Assembly (NCBI GenBank): GCA_932521025.1
Contig: OW051470.1
Span: 9,906,501 to 9,970,500 of the forward strand
Length of the DNA stretch: 64,000 nt
Source: Oscheius onirici
Lineage: Eukaryota; Nematoda; Chromadorea; Rhabditida; Rhabditidae
Direction: 5' to 3'
Below are positions 12,701-21,640 of this stretch, in pieces. Each line of letters opens with the position of its first letter. Within the stretch, counting starts at the first letter, position 1. The notes under the pieces were generated by a model. The model saw only the letters and a program-made list of their open reading frames with translations, made no database searches and was not told the DNA's origin. The position numbers and the translations under genes were made by a program.

Positions 12701-13628
12701 CTTACGGCGGGGTACGGTCGAATGCGATCAGAAAAAATCTGCCAGAGTGTGGTTAAACTCATTTTCTACTCAAAACAATTTAGCAAAAAGGTTTGCAGAA
12801 GGGCGAGATCGAACCCGGGTCGTGTGGGTGGAGTGGCGACACTTAACAATACATCAACTTTTTCGGTAAATATATTTTTAAGTCCAAAAATGTTGGGCGT
12901 AGAGGTGTGATCCGGGTCGAAAATCAAAATTCTAAAAGATACCCCCCTCTGAGATAGACTTAGTTATACCTCTATCCAAAATTTCAGAGAAAAATTCGCA
13001 AAAATGAGCCCGCAAATCGCGTACAATCGCGCCGGACGCGGGATATTTTGGAAACTCGGTTTTTTGCCTAACTTTTTAGGATTTCGTCTTATTGACTTGA
13101 AAATAAGGCGGTAGGGGTCTTTTTACGCTGAATCCGATGGAATAGGTCCCGGAACCTGAAAATGCTTTCGGCGCGCGCTGCGCGCGATTTTAGTGTCAAA
13201 GCGTTCTGCGCTAGTGGGAGGCAAAGCCAAATAGACCCCGCGCTCCGCGCGGAGTGCGATTTTCGTTACAAAAATTTTTCTAAGAAAAGTGGCGGTAAAC
13301 GTGGCGCTAAATTTTAAGTCAGAACACTGTCAAATCGGGAAAATGACTGAAATCGTGGAAACTTGGCTATTGAACCTCGGAAACAGTTTCTTCTTTCATT
13401 GTTTTTTATAATTTTCTTCTTTTCAAATCTTTTGACATTCTACACCGTAAAAGCCGTAAAAAATGGTCCCGGAGCCCAGAAAATTGACCGAATTGGCCCA
13501 AAACATTGACATTCATGTAACCTCAAATTCCATTTTTTTACCTTGAAATTATCCTCATCTTCTCGACTATCAGCAGCCGACGGAAAAGAAGTCTCGGAGC
13601 CGGAACGAATATAAGCCGGATGGGGCAT
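9702..13628 (-). CDS. SGCB: Beta-sarcoglycan
   Basis: Single-pass type II membrane subunit of the sarcoglycan part of the dystrophin-glycoprotein complex in muscle. Exons in transcript order: 13628-13542, 11385-11305, 11245-11168, 11132-10950, 10414-10307, 10267-10070, 10030-9917 and 9782-9702. They give about 309 residues against 318 in human. The cytosolic tail ends in DEDNFK joined to TGLRQRR, recalling human DEDRLHKTGLRGRK. A strong transmembrane helix follows (about 35-56), then IGQQG. In the extracellular beta-solenoid, IFSARHP, IKKLSTQKI and LRGNEGIRLEA match the beta subunit; the C-terminal RVCVCNGDKPRLYL plus two further Cys is the family's disulphide knot. Two points need care. The intron after residue 143 appears to use a GC donor (CAG|GCAAGA at 10949). 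The join 10307/10267 is the least certain. Confidence 0.92.
10415..10949 (-). other. Probable GC-AG intron of beta-sarcoglycan
   Basis: The upstream exon ends ...MVDNFQ (CAG) directly followed by GCAAGA; no GT lies within the next 35 nt without adding a non-homologous hydrophobic stretch. The acceptor is TTTTTATAG at 10415. Joining the two exons in phase 0 gives NFQIISTESRRPIFS, which fits the family. Confidence 0.6.
11485..11528. repeat. Perfect hairpin, 20-bp arms
   Basis: The left arm ACCGCAACTTTTCTTAGAAA and its exact complement TTTCTAAGAAAAGTTGCGGT are separated by four bases. Part of the arm recurs at about 11468-11481 and at about 13278-13293 (TTTCTAAGAAAAGT), so this is a dispersed motif. 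Confidence 0.85.
11628..12115. mobile_element. Fold-back (long terminal inverted repeat) element
   Basis: The left arm, about 11628-11702, starts GAACAATAACTCTTAC and ends TCGTCTGTTCCAGAAA. The right arm, about 12042-12115, is its complement with only a few mismatches. The interior is about 340 nt and carries no coding capacity that I can see. This is the structure of a non-autonomous DNA transposon; no target duplication was identified, so the superfamily is open. Confidence 0.7.
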
Positions 13629-13815
13629 TTTGGCAGGGCGACAATGGCGTCCGGAGCGGCTGGGATTACAACAAGATCTCTGCGTCCATCACATAGAGCT
13701 GGGAAGCTAACTAATTTTATGATTGTTGCTAACGAAAAAACATTTTAAAAAGTTATTAAATATAGAAAGCAATTAAACAAAAAAGAAGAGTTATTTGTCG
13801 TGGAAGCCTGATAAG
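13629..13815. promoter_or_regulatory. Short shared upstream region of two divergent genes
   Basis: Only 187 nt separate the beta-sarcoglycan start (minus) from the kinase start (plus). Any promoter for both genes must be within it or within the genes. I recognise no individual motif. Confidence 0.35.
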
Positions 13816-16665
13816 ATGACTGCAGTTGCAGGTAGAGTTACTGCTTCTGAATTTTAACCAGGAACTTTTAGGCAAGGCAGCGATTACGATGGTCATCTTG
13901 AAGAACGACGATGTCATCGACCAGTGGACTGTGGTTAGTTTGAGACAAGGTTATTGTAGAATTGGGGACAGTAAGAGAGGGGAACAGCTACTGGAACTGG
14001 GACAGGGACTGAGTGAGATACAGTGACTAGATCAGTGATAGAATGAGAAACAATGACAGAATGAGTAAGAGAAAAAGGGACTGGGGCAACTACAGTAAGA
14101 AGGAGAGTGACTGGGACAGTAATAGGGATAGTGACAGGACCAAGAAGTTGACTGAAACTTGGACAGTAAATGAGAGTCAAAGGACAGGGTCAGTGACAGG
14201 ATGAGAGACAGAGATAGTAACTGCGAGTAGTACAGAAACAGGAGCGACGGGAAAAGAGTACGGTATACTAGAAGAACTAGTGAGAGTCAGAGAAGAAGAC
14301 AGTAGCAATGTCAGGAAGTTCAGTTCAGGCAGCCTATATTTTCAATAGAAAAGAGACAGTATGAGTCAGCTACGAACGAATCAGGTCTAGGTAGTCAACA
14401 GTCTTATCAAACCAGTTTCCTGTGAAAGTTCAGTAGACAGAGCTGGATACAGTTATAGTGGTAGGCAAGTGGGAGAAGAATAAAATTTTGTCAAGGTTCT
14501 ACAAAAACAACAAATTTTTAGAAGAAACTACTCGGCTCTGGAGCCTTCGGCGCCGTCTATGAGGTCAGCAACGCGGCTGGCAAAAAGTACGCACTGAAAT
14601 GTGAGAGCGAAAAGGCAAAGATGCGCGTGCTGAAGATGGAAGTCGTCGTGCTCCAGGAACTGAACAAGATCAAATCCGAGCACTGCTGTACTCTTCTGGA
14701 TGCGGGTCGCAGTGCCACCAAAGGCTTCTTCTACATCGTCATGACGCTGATCGGGGCCTCGCTCGGAGAGCTGCGCAAATCGTATAAGTCAAGCCGCTTC
14801 ACCATGTCCTGTGCCATCTCGGTCAGTCTGCAGTGTCTTGCAGCTATTCAGGTCGGTATTGAACTCGTATTACTGTCACTCAGACTCTCTGTCCTCCTGT
14901 CCCTGTCTCTCATACTGTCTCTATGTCAATCTGTCCCCCCGTTCATCAGTCCCTCAACCTATCCCCCCTCTGACTGCCTGTTTAGCTAGTCAAAAACAGT
15001 TGAGAGACAAGAACTAGTCTTGCCCGTAACCGTCTGGACAGGCTAGGTGTTCAAGAGTCCAGAGACAGCTCCTGTCTGGTTACTGTATCAGTTGAGAGTC
15101 AGAGAACAGTCTCGGGCGGTAGTCGAGAGTCAGAGTATCTACTGTAATCTAGCAAAGAAATAAGACTGTCTGGACAGCTGGATATCAGAGAGTTAGAGTC
15201 TGTCCAGACGACTGGAAGAAGAGAGAGAGAGAGAGTCTGTCTAGGTCGGCAAAACAGTTGAGAGTCAGAGAATGGTCAGTCTCACAATGAGTCAGAGTAT
15301 CTACTGTAAATCTGCTGGATAATGAAGACTGTCTGGGCAGCTAGATGTGGTAGTCAAGAAAGTCCAAATCTGTCCAGACTACTGGAGGAAGAGAGATAGT
15401 CTGTCAGTCTGTACCACGCTCTAAACACTGAAAAGTCCATAACTTTTTTTAAGGAGCTCCACTCGATCGGCTACCTCCATCGCGACCTGAAACCGGCCAA
15501 TTTTGCCATCGCTATTGAAAATCCCCGCCGTGTCGTCCTCTTCGACTTTGGAATGGCTCGTAAGTATGTCGAAGGCGCGAATCTGCTGCGAAAGCCGCGT
15601 GCCAGTGCCGGATTCCGCGGAACGCTGCGCTACGCCTCGCTGCGATGCCACGACTGCATGGAGATGAGCAGAAAGGACGATCTGGAGTCGTGGGTCTACC
15701 AGACGGTCGAACTGACGTCCGGATGCCTGCCCTGGAGTCATCTGGCCGACATACAGCTGGTCATGGAGTTGAAGCTGGAGCACAGGTCGGTTGTTATAGA
15801 GAGGGAAAGGCGGGAACAAAAAGTCAGAGTAACTGTAAGGCTGAAAGAAGCAGTAACAAAGAGAAAGTTGGGTTACTGTAACAGTCACTGTTCCGGCCCC
15901 TATTACAGTCGCTGTCACAGATACTTTCAGTCTTACTGTGACTACCACTGCCTCTCTTACGGTCACGGTCTCTCATCCTCTGACGCTTTCTCAGTTGCAC
16001 TATCATGCTCTGAATCTCTCCCACTCTTGCTGTCACTGTCCCCTATGCACCGGACCCGTGCCAGCAGTGCGCACTTTTAGGGGAACAATGAAAAATTGGC
16101 ACCCAATTTGAACATAGGCTCAATATGCCACCCGGAGCTTATGTTCAAAATGGGTGCCAAATTTTTGCGCTCCAGTAGTCTTCCCCCCCTCCCCGAAAAT
16201 GCGCCTTGTTGGCACGGTCTCGGTCAACACTGACACGGATCCGGTGCCCATGCCTACTGTCTCCTATTAATGTCTCTCTTACCCATTCTGTCCCAGTTTC
16301 TGTCTCACTGTTTGTTCCTGTCTCTCTCACTTACTTTGACGGTTCAGTCCAGTCTAACAGAAAGATAAGATCATTAAAATCCAGTCATTTTTAGGATAAG
16401 TGACCCGAAGCTACAGTAACCCAAACATATCTTTTATAGATCTTCGCGCGGCCGGTTGGAGGACCTGTTCGGCAGCTGTCCCAAGGAATACCTCTACATG
16501 CTGCTCTACGTCGATTCGCTGGAATTTTATGCCGATCCGAAATATTCCATTTTGCGTGGACTGCTAAAAGATGCCCTTCTGAACAATAAGCTCAATGAGA
16601 AGGCCCCGTACGACTGGGAAGGTGAGGGCAATCAGCTGCGTCTCTCGCAACTCGTCAAACAGTAA
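13816..16665 (+). CDS. CK1/tau-tubulin-kinase-like protein kinase
   Basis: Ser/Thr protein kinase of the CK1 group; nematodes carry a large expansion of such TTBK-like kinases, many expressed in sperm. Exons 13816-13831, 13872-13933, 14522-14851, 15454-15785 and 16440-16665 join in frame to 321 residues. Visible motifs: the Gly loop LLGSGAFGAVYE, the ATP lysine in YALKCE, the catalytic loop HRDLKPANFAI, DFGMAR, and a basic GFRGTLRYAS activation-segment end in place of a classical APE. The length equals a bare kinase domain with a short tail. The start at 13816 is preferred because exons 1 and 2 splice in phase through a 40-nt intron; the ATG at 13889 is an alternative. Three long introns are filled with CAGTAACTGGGACAG-type repeats. 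The substrate is unknown. Confidence 0.92.
16091..16166. repeat. Hairpin in the last kinase intron
   Basis: AAAAATTGGCACCCAATTTG... (16091-16116) is complementary to ...AAATGGGTGCCAAATTTTT (16140-16166), with a 23-nt loop. It is probably a small fold-back element. No gene function is implied. Confidence 0.7.
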
Positions 16666-16682
16666 AAGGAGAGACGAGAGAT

Positions 16683-16688
16683 AATAAA
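16683..16688 (+). promoter_or_regulatory. Poly(A) signal AATAAA of the kinase gene
   Basis: AATAAA lies 18 nt after the kinase stop codon and 11 nt before the opposing SMYD stop codon, so the two transcripts must overlap at their 3' ends. Confidence 0.6.
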
Positions 16689-16698
16689 ACATAACATA

Positions 16699-19482
16699 CT
16701 AAGAATTTATATTAAGCCAAATTTGATTTAGCTCGTCGTAGCAGGGATGCAGGTTACGGTAGTAGAGGCGCATCAGGAAGAGAGCAGAAAGGGTCCAGTC
16801 CTTGACTTTTGGAGCGAGAGTTCTGGAAACGGGGGATTGTAAAAGGGTACGGTAACTGACTCTCTGTACTGTCATACTGTAATGAGTCTGAACTGTGAAG
16901 GTTACTGTCCCTCGGCTATCTCTGTGACTGTTACTACTACTCTACAATCTCTATCTCTCACACCATGTACTGTAACATTTTTTACTCTCTTTAAACATTC
17001 TACTGTTTCTGAACTGTCTCTGTAACTACTACTGACTCTCTGTTCCTTCCAGCTCAGTGACTGGACTGTCAGACTCTCTCCATGACTATTAATGTTATTG
17101 TGACTCTCTGTTCCTCCCAACTCACCATCTCTGTGACTGTCATCCTGTATTGTCAGACTCTCTCTATGTGTCTTTCTGTACTCACAGTTCTAGTTAGCCT
17201 ACAGTCTCTGTACTACTGTGTCATTTATTCAGTTGATCTGTCCTTCTAAAACTGTCTTTGTCTGTAGTACTCTGTCGATACAGTCTCTTTTCCTGTCTTG
17301 TCCGGTGCAGTCATTGTGTCGATCACCCTCTCTCTCTATACCTAGGTCTCCTACGGTATGTTGTACTCTGTCTTGTCCTGTGTCAATCTCTCTTTCTATT
17401 ACGGTATCTTAAACTGTCTCTTTTTGTCACTCTCTTACAGTAGTATCCTGCTCTCTGTCTCAAAACCGTTAAAAAAGTGACCTACTTTGTGTCCTTGAAG
17501 TGTCTGATCATCACAATGTAGTGACTGACCATGTCCGGCTCGAAGACGACTCCCCGTCCCATCTGATTGGATCGTAGTCTTTCAAAACATTCTACTGCGT
17601 CTTTTGTTCCTAAATTTCACTGATTTTTTTGTTCTAAAAAAGACGAAACCTTCAAAAACGTTGCCTTCTAGGAGACGAAAAACATCAATGTGATCGCTGG
17701 AAAGACCGGCGCGTCTGACAGATTTTGAGATTTCCGAGAGGGGAAGAGACGGAGGAATCTGAAAGTTACATAAATGAAAAAAGGAGCTCAGTAGGAAGGA
17801 CAGCATTTCGACTTGGGTCTTGTCAACATGAGTTGTCAGACGTATCAAGTCTTGTCGTCATTGCTCTGTCGGGGAATCGATCCCGCGACCTTTTGAGCCG
17901 CAATCGAACATCTTGGCACTCGGCCAAACGGTCAACAGTTGGCGGCGCAAGGAAAGTTGCTTACATCGTTTGGGAGCTTTTTTTCTGACAAAAATGAGGG
18001 AATAGAGATGCTTCTGGTCGCGAGAACGTTTTTTTCAAATTTTCGTTCCGGAAACATTCCTAGCCATAAAATCATCTTTTTTATCATTCAGTTTTCATGG
18101 AATTTACAGAATAAAAAGCCGCAACTTACTTCAAAATCTGGCCTCCTGACCAGCTCTTCTCCTTCTGCTCCTTTTTCACAATCTTTACAGCCACAAATGA
18201 AGCCTCTTCCAGCTAGAAAATCCTGCAATTTATTCTTAGATTTTATGGCCGAAAATTACATACTTTCCGCTCTTTAAATGAGCTTGAATGGGTCTGTATT
18301 CCGTAATTATCTAGGACTTCTTGGCCTTTCCGAATTCCCATGCTTATCCAGACAAATCGGTCGCGGGAAAAGCTAAAAGTTAGCTGTTGTTGGGCTCAAA
18401 AAGGTGCCTTACAAGCTGAAGACGTTGGCTCGACAGGAATGGTTAAAAATGCTCGAAATTGGAAAGATACCGCTTCCTATTGGCTCCTCTACAAGGGAAT
18501 TTCTGTAAATTATAGCAATTTAGGAAAAATTAGAGCCTACCGATTAATTTCCGTGACAACATGAGCATTAATCTTGAGCCGGCTAAAAATTCCGCCAAAT
18601 GCCGACAGAAATAGCGTCTTTGGGGCTTCTTTCCAATCAGAATGCTGAAAAATGTCTTTTTAGAGGTTTTGGAGAAAAATACCGAGCATAGATGCTTTTC
18701 AAAGCGCTGGAGAAAGTCCTGGATCGGTCTGAAGTCGTCCGGCTCGGCAGAACATTTTAGAGCGAAAATCTTGGTGAAGGGGCACTCGGGAAGGTGTTTC
18801 TCTGTAACTTTATGGTTGTTGTTCATTTTGGGGAAGCTTGGACGGTTTTTTCAGCAAACGTAGTGAAAATTGACAATATTTTTGCTAGATTTAGTTGAAA
18901 TCAAGTTTGGGCAGTCGAACGAGCCGGAAATATGTAGATTTCCTCAACAAACGGGAAAATACAGACCAGGACATGAATTCACCAATATGCAGCCAAAAAC
19001 AAGCATACAACCTCCGTCTTTTCACAAAATGCTCTTACTATGAATAAACTGCTCTTCCAGCGTTTTCGCCGTAAAATGTAGCAAAATTCTGATTGTGGGA
19101 GCGACCATTCCGAACTGGCCGAGTTCCTGCCAGAAAGCTCCCTCAATTTTGGCAAACTTTTCGTGGATTGAGTCACAATTTGAGCAGCTAAATCTATATT
19201 TTTAAGCCAAATAAAGTTGTAAAATACTGTATTCTCGCCGGAGAGGCCATTCTCAAGCAATAGGAGCATCTATCCGGCTTCAACGAGACGATAATGCCTT
19301 TTTCTGAGCATACGACCGTCCCAGCTGGTATATCTTCGATCGCCTAAAGTTTTGTCTCAAAATCCTCACAGAATCGCTACCTCGATGTATCTACCTCTCT
19401 TTGCATCGCTCCCAATTCTCACGAGACTGCTAAGCTCGGGGAAATCACGATGAGGACTTTGAATGGCCTCTAAATCGGTCAT
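16699..19482 (-). CDS. SMYD-type SET/MYND lysine methyltransferase
   Basis: Protein lysine methyltransferase of the SMYD family, closest by memory to SMYD4. Reading on the minus strand from the ATG at 19482: an N-terminal SET piece (VRIGSDAKRGRYIE, then AIEDIPAGTVVCSEKG); a short zinc finger (CSYC ... CSNC); a helical segment; SGIFPISSIFNHSCRANVF, with the NHSC motif that closes the SAM site; IRKGQEVLDNYG, the final SET tyrosine motif; a post-SET CGCKDC cluster at about 18150-18215; and a helical C-terminal part ending at the TAG at 16699. Approximate exons: 19482-19390, 19330-19220, 19195-19040, 18835-18660, 18640-18535, 18505-18410, 18370-18265, 18220-18130, 17580-17488, 16818-16699; the small joins are provisional. 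It starts about 105 nt after the BUD31 stop on the same strand. Confidence 0.8.
17862..17932 (-). repeat. tRNA-like sequence (SINE or tRNA pseudogene) in a SMYD intron
   Basis: On the minus strand it has a pol III A-box-like TTGGCCGAGTGCC and, about 40 nt on, a B-box-like GGGATCGATTCCC. The outer ends do not pair as an acceptor stem, so it is not a working tRNA gene. Confidence 0.5.
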
Positions 19483-19575
19483 CTGGAGCTGATTTGGCTT
19501 TTTCGGACACGAAGAAGAGGTAGACACGATAAGAAATCGAAATGGGGGAATATTTATTTTCGGAAAGTGGGCATC

Positions 19576-19581
19576 TTTATT
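19576..19581 (-). promoter_or_regulatory. Poly(A) signal AATAAA of BUD31
   Basis: Minus-strand AATAAA lies 7 nt after the BUD31 stop codon, followed about 95 nt later by the SMYD ATG. This is the spacing expected between cistrons of a nematode operon. Confidence 0.6.
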
Positions 19582-19587
19582 CATACA

Positions 19588-20121
19588 TTAGCCACTGCAG
19601 CCTCGGCATCCGCAGTGCACGCACTCAATGACTCGTTCGGCGTCCAGCTTGCTTTTCGGCACCCGACAAATGCAGTTTGTCCCGAAGTTTGTGTCTCTCG
19701 TTTGAATACATCTGAAATTGGGGATATTTTATCGAAAAAATGAATTGGAGCTTACCTGAGGCAACAAAGATTCTCATAGCCTTGTTTCTTCCATTTTGCG
19801 ATCAAATTCGCGTCGGCTATTTTGGCATCGAGGCAGAATTGATACAGTTCGCGGCTGATTGTCTCATGTTTGTAGAAGAGGTCGTAGATGTAACGGGATC
19901 GCTGGTGATGAACTCTATAAAAAAGCAGTGTTTTTAGGCCAAAAATTTGAGTAAACTTACCTCAGAATTGGCCAGATTGACTCAGTTTTGCGCTTGCCCT
20001 CATGGGGATCCGTCTCAGCCTCGCGCATTTTTACATCAAATTCCAGAAGAGTCGGCTCAATTTCTTCCCAGCCCTCTGGAGGCGGCTTGCGGTAACGACG
20101 GAGCTTGGTCTGGAGAGCCAT
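19588..20121 (-). CDS. BUD31: BUD31/G10 spliceosomal protein
   Basis: Conserved core splicing factor of the activated spliceosome. Exons 20121-19961, 19914-19756 and 19711-19588 give 147 residues (human 144). It keeps the diagnostic landmarks: [14 protein letters not shown] near the N-terminus, [33 protein letters not shown], and the zinc-binding C-terminus [16 protein letters not shown] ... [11 protein letters not shown] with its full cysteine set. The ATG at 20121 places the second residue block exactly where the human protein has it. It is probably the first gene of a two-gene operon with the SMYD gene. Confidence 0.97.
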
Positions 20122-20734
20122 CTGCAAAATTGATCTGGTTTTAGAGGGAAAATATAAAATTAAAGAAAAAAAATGAAAAGAAAGCAGAGCAGGAATGAAT
20201 ATCAGGCGTGTTTTCGAATAGGAAAGCGTCACGTAGCGCTTTTCAACTGGACGCAATACGACAAGCAGTAGTGTACGGCTAGAATGTCTTGAAAAGAAGC
20301 TACAACAGATGAAAATAGTTCACAGAACGGCCTAAATAGTTCGGGAAACAGTCGGTGGCTAATCTTAGCCTCTTTCACGTCGAAAAACGAAGATTTTCAT
20401 TAAAAAAATGGCGAAACACTGGAGAAACATCGCTAGGCCTATTTTTTTTCCGGAAACAGCAAAGGACTGTTATCATGTCTTCAACGGCTACTGCTGTACA
20501 GCTTATTTCTCAAAAAAAAACCCTGAAAATTTCTACTCAACGATGGCGAAAAAATGGAGAAATATCCGAAAAACGAAGGCTGGTCTTGGCGGGCTACTGT
20601 AGATCTTAAAATCATGCTGGGACCAGTCGTACCAGTCCTTTTAATTTTAGCATGCAGTATTTTCTGAAGTCCATTGATTTTCTTTCGTTCTTTCATTTTT
20701 CTCGCCTTTCCATACATTTTAACTAAAGTTTCAG
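20122..20734. other. Divergent intergenic region between BUD31 and the Skp1-related gene
   Basis: 613 nt without a gene. It contains two related stretches (about 20405-20480 and 20540-20610) sharing ATGGCGAAA...GGAGAAA.AT and CGAAGG-like words. It presumably holds both promoters; no motif is recognised. Confidence 0.45.
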
Positions 20735-21397
20735 ATGAAGTACAACTTCTACCGCGACGTAATCGTAGCAGATGCTGCCGAAATGCTCTGCTCCTCGACG
20801 ACCGACTTTATCAGATTCTCCTGCTCGGATCCGCATCTCGTCTTTGACGTCGATTGCGAGCTTTTTACCTCCTCCAGGGTAATCAAAACCATACTAAAAA
20901 GTCAGTTTTCCACTTAGTTTTTAAAGCATACAAGATGATCTTCAGATATAAACGAAGAAAAACTATTTGGCTCAAAAAATACTGGACACAAGATGAATCA
21001 AGAGCCGTTAGTCGTTCCTTTCAGCTCTTACAACTTCCAAAGGGTGATGTTTATCAATTTTGGGGCAGAAAAACTCCTTTTTAGTGTCTAGACTTTATAA
21101 TCCACAGCGAAAATATCGAGCCACCAATGACCGGCGAAGATTTGGTCCATACGATGAAGGTTGGCTATTTTTGCCCAAAAAATCTCGTTTACCTTTCAGA
21201 TTGCCGATTTTCTCGACATGCAGCCACTTAAAGAGGCTGCAATTATAGAAATGGAAAAAATTATGGACATTCCCTGCTTGAAGACAATCAGAAAACAGCT
21301 CTGCATCAAAAACGACTTCAGTAAAAGGATTCTCCATCAGATGGTCCTCGAAGGACTCGACAAGCCGGACGAGTGCGACGGCAAGCACAAAAAGTGA
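20735..21397 (+). CDS. Skp1-related (SKR-like) BTB/POZ-fold protein
   Basis: Four exons, 20735-20900, 20946-21043, 21085-21159 and 21200-21397, join in phase to 178 residues (Skp1 is 163). The order follows Skp1: a beta-strand segment FSCSDPHLVFDVD, then SSRVIKTILK (matching the VTIKTML helix), EPLVVPFSSYNFQRCLDFI (matching DPVPLPNV...LKKVIQW), ENIEPPMTGEDLVHTMKIAD, then FLDMQPLKEAA (matching YLDIKGLLD) and LCIKNDF (matching FNIKNDF). Skp1 proteins bridge cullin and F-box proteins in SCF ubiquitin ligases. This one is strongly diverged, with a long N-terminal extension of about 28 residues and a basic tail in place of the WxxE/NQW end, so F-box binding is uncertain. Nematodes have many skr paralogues. 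Confidence 0.8.
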
Positions 21398-21640
21398 ATA
21401 TTTTGACCTTGTAAATCGTATAAATATTTTTATTTTCAGCCAAAGACTCGAATTGAAAGGTCATAAATAGATTTGGGAAATGGACGGAATTTGGTGTAAA
21501 ATAGAAGTTCCGTAAAACAAAAACCTAGCAAAAACTACATTTTTAAATAACTGAATTATTGCAATTTTATATGATTTTTTTAGGTAAGTGAAATGGTCAC
21601 GGGTTGTGAGAGAAATTTCTAAAAAAAATACAGTACCCAT
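21398..21640. other. Gap between convergent Skp1-related and MFSD6-like genes
   Basis: 243 nt, AT-rich. It presumably holds the 3' UTRs of both genes; I see nothing else in it. Confidence 0.5.

Larger units (their letters stand above)
11386..13541 (-). other. 2.1-kb first intron of beta-sarcoglycan, with fold-back repeats
   Basis: No exon is seen between the cytosolic-tail exon and the membrane-span exon. The intron holds a perfect 44-bp hairpin (11485-11528), a long inverted repeat (11628-12115) and a GC-rich stretch at about 13150-13250. Confidence 0.6.
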
